Source of the DNA: Rhizopus arrhizus
Taxonomy: Eukaryota; Mucoromycota; Mucoromycetes; Mucorales; Rhizopodaceae
NCBI GenBank assembly: GCA_024220505.1
Contig: JAKZZE010000014.1
Location: forward strand, 1,240,001 to 1,304,000
Direction of reading: 5' to 3'
DNA: 64,000 bases
The position numbers and the translations under genes are program-made. The notes beneath the pieces were generated by a model. The model was not told the DNA's origin and made no database searches. It was given only the letters and a program-made list of their open reading frames with translations. Each line of letters opens with the position of its first letter. Within the stretch, counting starts at the first letter, position 1. This document shows positions 11,059 to 23,515 of this stretch, piece after piece.

Positions 11059-13252
11059 ATGGCCACTCCTCCTCATCAGCAATCGACTGGGGAAATCATT
11101 ATTGATTATGAGCCAGATTCATACAAGAAGCAAACTCAAGAATTCTTTCGTCAATTACCTCACATCATAAAAGAATACATCATCAGCTTATTCCCTATTG
11201 CCACTTGGATTCATCGATATAACTTGCAGTGGTTACTTCGGGATATCATTGCGGGTGTGACGGTAGGTGTGGTGGTTGTGCCTCAGAGTATGGGTTACGC
11301 TAAAATTGCTCAACTGCCTCCACAATATGGTCTATAGTAAGTGTTGAGCTCTTTAAGAGAAAAAAAAAAAAAACTAACTTGATTCTAGTACTGCCTTTGT
11401 GGGTCTCTGTGTCTATTGTTTATTTGCCACCTCCAAAGATATCAGTATTGGTCCTACGGCCGTCATGTCCCTTCTTGTCGGTCAAACGATCACAAAGATC
11501 ACGACTGAGAATCCAAACATCACTGGTCCAGAGATCGCAGTTGTCATGTCTTTATTGACAGGTGCGATTGCCATGTTTATCGGTCTTGTTCGTCTTGGTA
11601 TCCTGGTTGATTTCATTCCCGCTCCTGCTATTGCTGGTTTCATGACTGGATCTGCCATCACGATCTCGATCGGCCAGTGGCCAAAGCTGTTTGGTCTCAG
11701 CGGTGTCAACACACAAGATTCGAGTTACCTTATCTTTGGTAACTTCTTCAAGAACCTACCCAAGACAAAGCTGGATGTTGCCTTTGGTCTAAGTGGACTT
11801 GTCTGGCTCTATGGTATTCGTTATGGCTGTCAATATCTTGGTAAACGCTATCCGAATTATTCAAGCCACTTTTTCTATTTCAGTATCATGCGAAATGGTA
11901 TCCTTGTCATCTTTGCTACCCTGGTTGCCTTTTTGATCAACATTGGTAAAAGTAAAAGCCCGATCAGTATCTTGGGTACCGTACCTGCTGGTTTTCAGGC
12001 GATGGCTGTTCCCAACATTACCACGGACATGATCTCTGCTGTCGCGGGCTCTCTTCCATCGGGTGTGATCATCTTGATCTTGGAGCATGTGGCTATTGCC
12101 AAATCATTTGGTCGTATCAATGATTACTCCATCGATTCCAATCAAGAGATCATCGCTATCGGATTTACCAACATCTGGGCTTCCTTCTTTGGTGCCTATC
12201 CATCCACCGGTTCCTTCTCTCGTACGGCCATCAAGGCCAGATCGGGCGTCAAGACCCCTATCGCTGGTATTTTTTCTGCCTTGGTCGTTGTCCTCGCACT
12301 CTATGCACTCACACCTGCCTTTTATTATATTCCGAATGCGACCCTTTCAGCTGTTGTCATTCACGCTGTCTCTGATCTTGTCTCTGGTCCAGACTACATC
12401 AAGCGTCTTGCCAAGGTATCCCTGTGGGAGCTCTTGGTCTTTGTGGCGGGTGTGATCATCACGTTCTTTACAACCGTCGAGTATGGTATCTATGTAGCCG
12501 TCGCTCTTTCTTTTGTCGTCCTCCTCTTCCGTATTGCCCGTCCACGCTTCTGGAGCTTGGGTCGCATCTTGCTCTCCACTCCATCGCACGACAAGCACGA
12601 TCCACACTATCTCTATGTCCCTCAAGACCATCCATCGCTCGGTGACCGTGTCGAACCTCTTCCTGAAGGCATCCTCATGTGCCGTGTGGATGAATCATTT
12701 ACGTATCCCAACTCATCCTATATTTCCGAAAAGATCATTGCTTACTGCAAGCAGCAGACTCGCCGCAACGCTCCCTTGCTTTCCAAAGGGGATCGTGCCT
12801 GGAACGATGACTCGAACCCGACGCGTGATGCCGCTCGTGCCCAACTGCCTCTCTTGCATGCTCTCATTCTCGATTTCACTAGTGTCAACCGATTGGATTC
12901 CAGTGGCCTTCAGGCCATTGTCGACACCCAGAACGCACTGAACCGGTACGCAGGTCATCCGGTCGAATTCCACTTTGCCAACCTGACGCATCTCTCGATC
13001 CGTACGGCCTTGATCGCTGCCGGCCTGGGCGACCAGCCTGTTTCGGAGCCGGTGCCCAAGGAGGTCTTGCCGGTCGTGCCTGTCTCAAAGGAGGGTCAGG
13101 TGCATGAGGATGCCAAGATGGCCTTCTCAGATATAGAAAGCGATCATACCCAAACGCATTCGATCGCCGTCCCTCGTGATAAATACCCCTTTTTCCACTG
13201 GAATCTCGATGAAGCGGTCAAGGCAGCATCAAGGACTCTCTCGGATCGTTGA
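11059..13252 (+). CDS. SulP/SLC26-type sulfate permease with STAS domain
   Basis: Two exons (11059-11336 and 11389-13252; intron GTAAGT...TTCTAG, 52 bp) give 713 aa. This is a plasma-membrane anion transporter of the SulP family, expected to import sulfate. Residues about 60-480 are hydrophobic, with a dozen or so membrane segments. The SulP signature lies around residues 75-98 ('PQSMGYAKIAQLPPQYGLY', with the splice site in its last codon). A C-terminal cytoplasmic STAS domain spans about residues 515-655 and includes 'ALILDFTSVNRLDSSGL'. The start is the first ATG in frame, followed by a short hydrophilic N-terminus. Codon use is GC-richer than the surroundings, consistent with a well-expressed host gene. 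It converges on the WASP gene. Sulfate specificity is by family; other anions are possible. Confidence 0.92.
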
Positions 13253-13315
13253 TCTGGATTTATGCACAACTTGTATTTTATTTATATTATTTAATAAACT
13301 CAAAAATCACATTTT
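13252..13315. promoter_or_regulatory. Shared 3' region of convergent genes with two poly(A) signals
   Basis: Only about 60 bp separate the stop codons of the permease (+) and the WASP gene (-). The plus strand has AATAAA near 13291. The minus strand has AATAAA near 13274. The two mRNAs therefore probably overlap tail to tail. Confidence 0.5.
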
Positions 13316-15533
13316 TAATCATCCCACTCACTTCCATCGTCACTGTCCGAATCATCGTCGGATTGAATCGCCTTTTTACGATCATTCAAAGCAGCAATCA
13401 AACTCGTCGCCAAATCAGCGCCTGGATCTGCGGCTGTGGTTGAGGAGGAGGAGGTTGTCAGGGGAACGCTTCGATCTCTTTTCGTCTCTGAGGGTGTGCT
13501 GCGAAGGGATTGAATACCTCCGGCAGAGCGGATGGATTCCAGTAGCGCATTACGTGGTTCGCCTGCTGATGCAGGTGTTGAAGGCATGGATGGAGCTGGA
13601 GGTGGAGGTGGTACGGGTGAGCTAGAGACAGAAGGAGGGAGGGCTGATACAACTGAAGGCGTGGCTGGTGGTGGTGGTGGTGGTGGTGGTGGCACTGATG
13701 AGCTAGATACAGCTGAATGAGTGACTGGTGGTGGTGGAGGAGGAGGAGGAGGAGGAGGAACACTAGGATCAAATGTAGATGACATGTCGTTCGTAGCAGG
13801 AGAAAGGCTTGAGCCAAAAACAGGGGGAGGAGGAGGAGGAGCTGGTATACTAGAGCTCGCCATAGGAGCTAATGGCATGTCAAACCTCATCGGCTCATCA
13901 TCTGAAGATGATACAGATGATCTTTGCACAGGTGGAGGAGGTGGTACTCTTTTGTTTGGAGCTGCTGGTATCTGACGTGTTGGTGTGGGATGCAGAGGAG
14001 GTGGAGCCCTTGGTTGTTCTGCTGGCACTTCCTCTGGAGCATCATAAAACGTATCATCATCAGCTGTACTGTACTGACTTTCCTCATATCTTCTCTCCTC
14101 TTCTTGGTGATATGACGGGAATGGGAAGGAAGGTGTCTCGGTGGGTGTGGTGACATATGTCTCAGACATCATCTTGTAAGGATTGTTTGATTTCATTGTT
14201 ACTGGAGGTCTTGGAGGAATGGGCTGCTCAGGTACCGAGTGAACGGATGAATCACGATGTACTTCTCTGCGAATTGGAGGAGGTGGAGGAAGTGGTGGTG
14301 TGGGTCTTTCCTCTTGTGCCTTTCTTGGTATAGGGGGTGGTGGTACCGGAATGGATGATCGTGGCACAATTGTTCTTGTCGGAAAAGCAGGTCGGCTTGG
14401 TGGTGGTGGTGGCGCTGGACGACGAGATGGTGGTGGCGGTGGTGGTGGGCGACGTCCTTAAAAAAAACGTTAATCATAAATATTTCTTTCTTCTTTTCTT
14501 TTTACCACCAACAGGAGGAGGAGGAGGCCTTCGAGATGCAGGTGGAGCTGGAACAGTTCTTGATTTTATAGATGGTGAATTGTTTTGACTGGAAGGTCGA
14601 GGTGGTGGTGGGGGAGGTAAACCGCCTCTTTGAGTCACAAAGTCTTTAATAAAATCTTCATTTTCATTAATATCTTCTGCTGTAAATCCCAAATCTTTTA
14701 ATTGATCAAATAAACCGTTCCATTCTGGACCTGAGTTTTGCACACTAAACCCTTTCTCAGGGGTATAACCAATGTGTCCCAAATGCCTTATTTTTCATCA
14801 GTATTTTAGACAGCTATACACATTCTAATTTACTTTACCTGAACTCAGACGGCAAACCAATCTGGGATTTATCTAATTTCCCTTTTGGTTTTTTACCACT
14901 TGTTTCTAATGTAATATATTAAAGCGCGTGAACCATAGCTGAATTTCGTAATCATCATGCTTCTCTCTTTATTACCTTTATTCTTCTTATGTGATGAATG
15001 AGCTTCTCTTGTAGTTATCTTTGTATAAAACTGATCAGCATCTTGTACATCTGCAAAGGATAAACCTGCCATATATTCCTAAAAGATTATGAGTGATAAA
15101 TCTTTTATATCTATTTAGGTTTACATCTAAAGCAAAAGAGTAAAAAAGGGGGTCTGTTTAACAAATTCAAATCCATCATAAAGTTCTTGCTCCCATATAA
15201 CTCCTTTGTGATTCTTGAATTAATAAACATTAGTCTTTTGAAATACACAGTATATAAAGGCTTACTATAAGGTCAATTATTCGAATATAATACGATCGGT
15301 TCTTTTTATCTTTCAAAAATGTCACTGCTCCCCAGATGTTTGAATAAGCCCATTTATGAGGATTAGGATAAGCAACATAGAGACGAGCTACTGTAGCCGC
15401 ATAAATTTTCTACAATTCCCGTGAGACGAATATAAAGAGACAATGTTTTATATCACCAATTACTTACAGCGGTTGGTAAAGCACGCCTTACTTTATTTTT
15501 GTCTTCGGCTGTAGATAAGGCGGTAGATGGCAT
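13315..15533 (-). CDS. las17: WASP/Las17 family actin nucleation-promoting factor
   Basis: Seven exons on the minus strand: 15533-15468, 15409-15266, 15213-15125, 15078-14976, 14905-14839, 14786-14506 and 14456-13315; about 630 aa. Order: WH1 domain (residues about 1-135, 'NIWGAVTFLKDKKNRSYYIRI', 'WEQELYDGF', 'EYMAGLSFADV'), CRIB-like GTPase-binding segment (about 150-175, 'FRHLGHIGYTPEKGF'), long proline-rich region for SH3 and profilin binding, WH2 motif (about 550, 'NALLESIRSAGGIQSL'), connector ('SLIAALNDRKKAIQ') and an acidic tail ending '..GSEWDD' that contacts Arp2/3. It drives actin patch assembly in endocytosis. Exon 3 has six T where the WH1 frame ('TPFFYSFALD') needs seven, near 15141-15146. 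All other junctions fit, so this is a one-base loss or a sequence error in an expected essential gene. Confidence 0.88.
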
Positions 15534-17040
15534 TCCGCATTAATTATAAAAAGAGAAAAAAAAAAACAGGCTATTTCCTTGGCATTGGTTTGAAATAGTC
15601 ACATAAAGTAGGTGACACAGAATTTGAGAAAGATTGGTGAATTATGGGCGTGCTGGCTGATAATGCATAAATAAAGACTCAACTTCGTAGTACGGCTGTC
15701 ATATGATCTAATAGAAGGAGGAGCCCTTTATCCATTAAAATTTACGGTAGAACCATACTACGAACTGATAATTAAGATTATAAAGTAATCACACCTAATT
15801 TCCCAGCCAATGAACTTTGCTTAATAACAGTAGTAAATTTACATCGGTATTTCTTGGTTGCTACGTTGTGATGGTCTCATCTTACTCATGTCCACTGGAT
15901 CTAAATGTCTGTATTGATTTAAAATTGCTAAAGAGCATAGAGACATGACTGTAGGCTAATAGTTTCAAGAATTTGCTGTCCAATCTCCAAAATGATCAAT
16001 AAAATTACTAAGAGTGTCTGATCCAAATACTCTGTGCAAGTTATATAGTATAAAACCTCTGCCTTTATCTTTACTCAGGATCATTAATGGAGAAGGTAAA
16101 CAAATAGAAGGTTTTCATCTTTAAACAGCTTCCATGTCAACTCGACCAATGTACAAAAGCTCCTAAGAGCTTTTTATTACCTTTCAGCCACTCTGAATTT
16201 TTCAAAACTCGCTTTGTTTGCACAGTGAATTAAGGAGACCTAAATTGAAAATGTATTTATTGTTTTCATTCAGTTCATACCATTCTTTCAACGTGCAGTC
16301 TACTTGAACAGTACCCTGTGTTTTAATCACAGAGACTCTCCAATAGGATTCATGGATCAACACCAACCAACCTTGTAAAATTGAATGTGGAACTCATTGT
16401 ATATAAATAGATGAAAAAAAACGAGGGGGCTCCTTCTGATTATTATTTATAAGGAATAAAGCATAGTAAAAATAATAATACAAAAAAAGCAGTACATCCA
16501 TATAACGGATAGATTTAGTTCACGCACAATTGTGAAATAGAAGATTTTATTAAATATACATATATCAAGAATAGAATGCTTAATACTCTATGATTCAAAA
16601 TAACTTTTCCAATTTCTCATTGACTAAAAAGTAATTACAAAAATAGAGATAGGTTCAAGTATGAGTTTATCGTTGCTTTTTGCTATATCCACGAGTACTT
16701 CCTTACGTTAACATGGCTATGCATTTTAATACATTAAATTATTCTCAAGTAATAACAGAAAGGGCAAATTTGGTGTCTGACTTGAGCAGCAATACGGTTT
16801 AGTGTTGTGCAATTCCTTTTCCTAAGCTTTTGGCATAACAAATGGTTCATTTATCATCAAGCTTGTTTGTTATTAGAAGCATTCTATAACTATTCCAAGG
16901 TATTTATAGCAAAAGGCATAATATCCTACCTTATTTTTGTTGGATAAAAGGACCCGATTCATGATATCACATTGATCCTTTGCATCACTTTATTGAACAT
17001 TTGACTGTATTTTCCTCATCCATCAACTCATTTAAAAAAT
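15534..17040. other. Intergenic, no gene recognised
   Basis: AT-rich and without supported exons. An inverted pair around 15687 and 15750 ('CGTAGTACGGC' and 'CCATACTACGAA') could form a weak hairpin. Confidence 0.4.
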
Positions 17041-17943
17041 ATGTCAGCTCGAATCACCATAGGCCGCACACGATCTTTAATTATATCTGAAGATGAAACA
17101 AAAGAAAGTAAAGCATGGGAGGTTTTTTATCTTCTTGGAACAAATCACGCGTTTAGAGAGATTGCAGAACTTGTTGGCTTGAACAAGTTCACCGTGCAAG
17201 ATATAAAAACCAAGATTGATAACTAAAACAGATCTTTGCCTCACAGGAAAACAGGGCGATCAATGAAAACAAATGGAAGAATTGAGAGCACTTGAAGAGG
17301 ATAATTAGAGAGGACTACTTTGTCTCTTATCATAAATATGGAACTAGCAAAGCTAGACCAAAGACCAATGGAGAAATGTTGTCTGGTCTGATGAGTCACG
17401 CTCTTGTATGAAAGACAATAAACGCGGTAAAAGAGTGCTCAGGAAGAAAGAAATATAGTATCTACAGTGAAATGAGATGGTGATCTAGAGATATTTTTGG
17501 AGAGGAAGTTTCGGGCCTTTAGAAATGATTGAGACCTGTTCTGTAGACCAAGAAACATACATGACTATTTTGGCCAACAGACTTCATCCTTGGTTTACAG
17601 ATGTCACGGTGCGTCAGGAGAGGGATTTTATCATCCAAGAGGATGGAGCTTCCTGCCGCACAGATGGTTATGCTCCATGGTAGAAAAAAATCTCCTCGAT
17701 TAGGGTTTTTGAGTACTGCCTTGTTCAAAATCCTGGTTTGAACTTCATTGAGCATGTTTGGAATCCTCCTGAAAGGCAAATTGTGAGAAAAAGATCGTCC
17801 AGCAAAAACTTGCAGTAGATGATGATGGCACTGCAAGAAGAGTGGGCAAGACTGGATGATGAGTTTGTTGAACGGTTAGTTCGAAGCATGAAAAGGCGAT
17901 GTGAAGAAGTTATTAAAGCTAAAGGCGGCGTAGCAGGCTACTG
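17041..17943 (+). pseudogene. Decayed Tc1-like transposase (element I)
   Basis: Recognisable in order are an N-terminal helix-turn-helix region (17041-17226), 'WRNVVWSDESRSCMKDNKRG' with the first catalytic Asp (about 17370), 'DFIIQEDGASCRTDGYAPW' with the second (about 17620) and 'PGLNFIEHVWNPPER' with the Glu (about 17740). The usual tail follows ('LQEEWARLDDEF..', '..CEEVIKAKGG..GY' before the stop at 17941-17943). Several stops and frame changes interrupt it. No clear terminal repeats were found, so this is an old copy. Confidence 0.75.
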
Positions 17944-18149
17944 AAAACAATTCTATAGATATATTTTTAAAATAAATACCTGAACCTTTCTTTTCTCAAA
18001 ACTTGAAAACCCAAGCTTAGGTTCACAGGTATTAATTGCTCTTGAACTTAAATGCCATACTATTTCAAAATTTTGTTTCAACATTTTGTCAGAAGATTTA
18101 TTTGATGTGATGTGTGATGCTCTCTTTCAAATCATTTTTATCAATAACG
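17944..18149. other. Non-coding spacer
   Basis: Nothing recognisable lies between the two transposase remnants. Confidence 0.4.
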
Positions 18150-18733
18150 TCATAGCGTTTTACAGGTAGTCTAAGATATACTCTGTTCTTGTACCAATTC
18201 TGACAATAATTGTAATAACAGCACCATCAGCCTTTCTTTTCTTGCTGTCTGCTACCATAATTGTTTTTTTCAAGGAGATGTCGACTATTCCTTATGCAGA
18301 AATAGTTTCAAGGATTGTAATCGAAGTTCCTCAAGAGGTAGGAGCAATAGACTTGGCAGATTCACTTTTTTTAGACCAACCTCAAAAACAGCTGACGCGG
18401 AGGCTAAAACCTGCATCGTCAAGGGAAACACTGTTCTTTTCAAAACCCATACCTTTATCTGACACCCATTCGAATACTGCTGCTTTTCGCTGAAGCTTCA
18501 CTTCTTCTGCATTTCTCTTTGCAGCAATTTTTGCAGCCTCTTAAAACCTAATGCACAATGCTAACGAACATGATTGAAGAAGGCAGTTTTGCTAACTGTG
18601 AGATTAGGGAACTCAACCAAAACTATGAGTCTAATTCGGTCTAAAGTCATTGGTGCATAACTGTCTAAAATTGCAACAGCAAATTGGGTATGGTGCTGCT
18701 TCATATTGATCATAACACCCTTATCAGGCTCTC

Positions 18734-18764
<31 letters not shown>

Positions 18765-19240
18765 GGGAGAACGGTATTCTCTTCTTCTCATTGTTTTTTG
18801 AATCATACTGAATTAAGATTGATGCCGGCGTCAGCAGCAGCACTTTTTACCGGAACTTACTCAGTCACTAAAAGCAAGAAACGGTCGATCCGATTTGCAT
18901 TGTAACTACGGTGTGCGTTCCTTTTCTTTAAGTCAATCTTACTGGCATGAGCATTGGAGAAGCCTTCAATATTGGGTTAAATAGGAGCATCATTGCTTTT
19001 TTCAGCTTCGCTCCCATTTCTGAGATTATCCACATTCTCTTCCTCTTCCCTGCTCTCAAATTTTGAACGCTTTTGAAGAAACACTTTAGAAATTTTTTCG
19101 TCAATCTCCATGGCGCCAGGAATAGATTTATACTTTACTCTCGTCATTGATATAAAGCTCGTCGTTACTTCTCCAGTTACTTCTTTGATGTAGTCTTATT
19201 CGTTGAGAGATAAGTATTCAAAATCCATGTTATCAGTCAT
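18150..19240 (-). pseudogene. Decayed IS630-like transposase, N-terminal half
   Basis: Minus-strand pieces read 'MDFEYLSLNE', 'GAMEIDEKISKVFLQKRS', 'INMKQHHTQFAVAILDSYAP', 'VEFPNLTVSKTAFFNHV', 'AAVFEWVSDKGMGFEKNSV' and 'SRKRKADGAVITII'. These are the helix-turn-helix arm and first part of the DDE core of an IS630/Tc1-like transposase family that I recall as common in Mucorales. A T/A run (18728-18760) and several stops interrupt it. The second half is not here, but a matching C-terminal fragment lies at 4338-4796. Confidence 0.55.
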
Positions 19241-20129
19241 TGTTTATTAATTAAAAAAAAGACACTTTTATCAAAATCTTCACTCTTTTCCCAAAAAAAT
19301 TCATTTCTGAGAAAAGATTGGTAATGATATTAAAAAGTATAATTGGAACTTCATTCAAAATTTACAATGAGAAACTACGAAAGTGTAGCTATATTGTATG
19401 AACAAAACTTAGTGCATACGGTTGACTTTCCTCACAAACATGAAGTGTGTAAACTGCTGTTATTCTTAGCCAAATACTGCAAAACTATTGAGAAGAACTA
19501 TATAACATGTTTAAAGCCATCTATCTGTTGGCATGAATTTTCTCTGAATTCATATCTATTTATTCGAGATAATTTAAAGTATGATCACCTAGTTGTTTAG
19601 TATTTTGTCTTGCTCACTTTAGAAATAGCTTAAGACTCTCTTTAAAGGACGTTAGAAGTTGACTATTTCATACTAGCAAAATTGCTTTTTTAACACGTGT
19701 TCAAGATATATTTGTATGACGTTGATGCAATGTCAAATTCATATTTTCTTAATATATATATATCTACTTCTGCTTATTGCTCAATGCCCAGTAATCCTTT
19801 CATTTCTGAGGAGCACCTTTCGATAGACAAATATTGTAGCTGGATCTAGTATTTGGCAATAATGGAACCATCGGAAAGTGGTTTGTCTGGCTTGGGATCC
19901 TTTGGAGCCCATTCGGAAGGTCACGAAGCCAAGCCGGGCAACTTTTCTCAAACTGAACGCGGTTTATTTCACTGCAAAGCTTTGGTGTTAGAAGATTACA
20001 TTGCTGTTCTTATGAGTCGCTCCGATCACACTACTATTTTTCAGGCTCATTATGTGAGCATACCAACCAACCATGCTATCGTCTTATTTTAGAAACCAGC
20101 TTACTGACCATTCCTTGATCGTCGACTGA
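19241..20129. other. No gene recognised
   Basis: Open frames at 19343-19600 and 19853-20092 (+) carry no motif I can name. The second lies just upstream of the Fanzor-like remnant and may be part of its decayed upstream coding sequence, but I could not confirm this. Confidence 0.4.
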
Positions 20130-20656
20130 AGACGAAAATTTGGTAATGATGCTAGCTTTGTGATGGGAAACCAGTCTCCTTTAAACTCCAGGTTTCATGA
20201 GCTCATTCATGGTGTGGGTTTTTGAAGATTCCTTCAGAAGAATGACCCCTGTGTTCTTCTGATTGATCAGTTTTGAACAAGTAATGTTATCCACATTGTG
20301 ATAAAATGGTTCTAGAGACATTTCGAATGACACCGAAGCCTCATTCCTATAGAAGACAAGCCCTTTCTCAAGTTATTAGACACAGCCTATTAAGATGTAC
20401 AAATCAAAACTGCCGTGTGCCTATGGTTAATGACAATGGTGATGCTGACAATAGGGGATACTTTCGCCTCTGGAATCGCGACTTACCTACCTGCCTCAAC
20501 ATGTTACATATTGTTCGTTCGGTTCGTGAGAGTTGCCAGATCCCCGATAGGTTCGGACGTAATGTTCCTCAACAACTAAGAAGACCAGGAAGATACAGAG
20601 GGCATTCTGACGACCTACAATACCAATGTACAGTCTACCATCACAGAAACCAATAA
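20130..20656 (+). pseudogene. Decayed Fanzor/TnpB-like RuvC nuclease fragment
   Basis: Read across broken frames, the plus strand gives 'NSRFHELIHGVGF', then 'CVLLIDQF(stop)TS', then 'CYPHCDKMVLETFRM', then 'LLRCTNQNCRVP' and 'GYFRLWNRDLPTCLNMLHIV'. This order (RuvC-II region, 'vyLIDEf.TS', C-x3-C, a second cysteine pair, then NRD....N as the RuvC-III Asp) is the C-terminal layout of TnpB/Fanzor RNA-guided nucleases. Two or three TGA/TAG codons and a frame slip show it is dead. No guide-RNA-like end or terminal repeats could be assigned. The family call rests on motif order only. Confidence 0.55.
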
Positions 20657-20945
20657 TTTTCCTAAACAATTGTCGTTGCTCAACATCTAGATGCATTGTG
20701 TAAGTGATAAACTTAATAGTAGTTTTTAAATTTTTATTCATTTTTCTTTGTTTATTATTTTCAACGCTCCTGTAAATACACTGAACAACTCAAACAAAGA
20801 CGTATCTAACTTGCTTATAGCTTATACTATATCTATTTGGGTATTTTCTTTGCTTTCCATTTGGGTCTATTTTCTTGTCAATTTTTTTTTTTTCTATTAT
20901 TTCAACTCAAACAATAGTTCATAAAAATAGTGTATTATTAGCCAA

Positions 20946-20981
20946 AGGTGCGGCATCTAAATAAAATAGCATTTACAAAAA
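20946..20981 (+). repeat. SINE tail fragment
   Basis: 'GTGCGGCATCTAAATAAAAT' plus a short A-rich end matches the 3' tail of the SINE at 5037-5242. The tRNA-like head is absent. It lies about 60 bp upstream of the CCT delta start codon, so it sits in or next to that promoter. Confidence 0.5.
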
Positions 20982-21039
20982 AGGTCCAGTCTATTTTTCA
21001 TAGAAAGATACTTTTTTCCCTGAAAAAATAAAAATAAAA

Positions 21040-22803
21040 ATGGCACAAGTAACAAAACCAAGTGCAGCTTCTCAAGGAGGAAAGTTTCAAGATAAAGATA
21101 AACCCATGGAGGTTCGCATGTCAAACATTACGGCTGCTAAAGGTAAATTGGTAATCTATCATCATGTTGACATTAACGCATTTTTTTATTCTAGCTGTTG
21201 GAGATGCGATTCGTACCTCATTAGGTCCTAGAGGCATGGATAAGATGGTAATGGTTGAGGAATTACATATACAGAGGATAACTCATTTCTTGTTTTGGGG
21301 ATAGATTCAAACGGGCAAAGGTGAAGTGGTGATTACCAATGATGGTGCCACTATCTTGAAGCACATGGCAGTTCTTCATCCTTCTGCAAAAATGGTTAGC
21401 TTCAAAACAAAACGTAAACTATATTTTAACTCATTTTTTCTTGCCTACAGCTTGTGGATCTGTCTGCAGCTCAAGATGTCGAAGCAGGAGATGGAACAAC
21501 ATCTGTTGTAGTCTTGTGTAGTTCTTTATTAACAGCAGCCGAAAAGATGCTCAACAAAGGTATTCATCCTACAATCATTGCCGAATCCTTTCAACGTGCG
21601 GCAGCCAAGTCAGTTGAATTTTTGACAGAGATGGCCACACCCGTTGACCTGTCTGACCGTGAGTCGTTGTTGAGAGCAGCCTCCACCTCGTTGAATTCAA
21701 AGATTGTGTCTCAATATTCCACTTTACTTGCACCCATTGCTGTAGATGCCGTAACTCGTGTGATTGACCCAGCCATTGCCAACAATGTCAACTTGAAAGA
21801 TATCCGAGTGGTGAAGAAGGTGGGCGGTACAATTGATGATACTGAATTGGTCGATGGCCTCGTCTTGAACCAAACTACTGTTCGTTCAGCAGGTGGTCCC
21901 AGCCGTATGGAAAAGGCTAAGATTGGTCTCGTCCAATTCCAATTATCACCACCCAAGCCAGACATGGAAAATCAAATTGTGGTCAATGACTATAGACAGA
22001 TGGATAAAATATTAAAGGAAGAGCGTCAGTACCTCTTAAACATGTGTAAAAAGATCAAAAAGTCAGGATGCAATGTGCTCTTGATTCAAAAATCCATTCT
22101 GCGTGACGCTGTCAATGACTTAGCTCTTCACTTTTTGGCTAAATTGAAAATCATGGTGGTCAAGGACATTGAACGTGATGAAATTGAATTTATTGCCAAA
22201 TCGCTCGGATGTAAACCAGTGGCAGATATTGAATCATTTACAGATGACAAATTGGGTTATGCAGATTTAGTTGAAGAATCAGAAAATGCAGGTGCTCGCA
22301 TTGTAAAGGCAACAGGTATGAAACATGCAGGCAAGACAGTCTCCATTGTCTGTCGTGGTGCCAATTCACTTGTCCTAGAAGAATCTCACCGCTCACTTCA
22401 TGATGCTTTGTGTGTCGTGCGATGCTTGGTCAAGAAAAAGTATCTGATTGCTGGGGGTGGTGCACCTGAAATTGAAGTATCACAAAGATTGACAAAGTAT
22501 GCCAAGACGTTGGTTGGCATGGAGCAGTACTGCTTCCAGGCTTTTGCTGAAGCGCTTGAAGTCATCCCAACTACCTTAGCAGAAAATGCTGGTTTGAACC
22601 CGATTGCTATTGTTACCGAACTCAGAAACAAGCATGCCCTTGGAGAAATAACGGCTGGTATCAATGTAAAAAAAGGCACAATTTCTAATATTTTGGATGA
22701 GAACGTTGTTCAACCACTATTAGTTACTTCAAGTGCTTTTGAATTATCAGCTGAAACTGTAAAAATGATCATGAAAATAGACGATTTAGTGCAAAGTCGA
22801 TAA
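21040..22803 (+). CDS. cct4: T-complex protein 1 subunit delta (CCT4)
   Basis: Four exons (21040-21142, 21195-21247, 21305-21394 and 21451-22803) join in frame to 532 aa, the usual length of CCT4. It is one of eight subunits of the cytosolic chaperonin TRiC/CCT that folds actin, tubulin and other proteins using ATP. Visible chaperonin signatures are '[16 protein letters not shown]', 'TNDGATIL', the ATP-site '[10 protein letters not shown]' (about residues 95-104) and 'GGGAPEIE' (about 417). Assignment to delta rests on overall resemblance, including the N-terminal '[10 protein letters not shown]' segment. Splice sites are standard and introns are 51-57 bp. The exons before the main one are short. 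AATAAA follows the stop. It appears intact and housekeeping. Confidence 0.93.
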
Positions 22804-23460
22804 GATTATAAAATAAAATACATACGCCTATAATATAGTACATTATTAGATTAATTAAACGATACCTTATTTAATGCTATATAATACAGTATAACGAAGC
22901 GATTTGCACGCGCATAGATTTTGGCTATTACCACTGCTTGTGCACCAAATGTTTTCTTTAATTTCTATAAAATATCGTAAATAATAGGAAAATCACTTAA
23001 TCTTGCGGATGATTCTTTACGGTGTATAAGTGTCAAAGAGAGGAATTTTTGTTTATGATTTGAAGAAGCTTCAAAATCACTATGGTCTTCTGTTGTATTT
23101 CATTTACGAGTCATTAACAAGTCGCAATTTGCTTCAATTGGTTATTGTCCGCTGTTACATTTTAATTATGTTAAAATATTTTATATCAAATTTCAATATT
23201 CTAACAGCACTTTTATTGATAATGTAAGTTATGATTTCATATCGAATTTTACTTTAATATCTTACGTTTCGTGTCTTTATGTATTATTCTTTTCTTTTGT
23301 AATTTTGTATAAAATTTGTAGGAAGAAAAAGACTGACGAAATTAGGTTCATATGGCACTATTTACGGCTACTGCAAATAATTTAATAATAAGTCGGCGCA
23401 TTTCAAGTGAATTTTACTTTTGAAATATTATTTCAAGTTTTACTTGAATGTTACGCACGC

Positions 23461-23515
<55 letters not shown>

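Noticed and set aside
11482..13088. Several long open frames antisense to the sulfate permease
   Set aside because: They mirror the codon pattern of the permease gene and contain no domains.
13458..14477. His-, Gly- and Leu-rich frames on both strands over the WASP gene
   Set aside because: They are frame shadows of the polyproline-coding repeats.
23030..23227. Small open frame upstream of the A run
   Set aside because: No motif, no splice context, composition like its surroundings.
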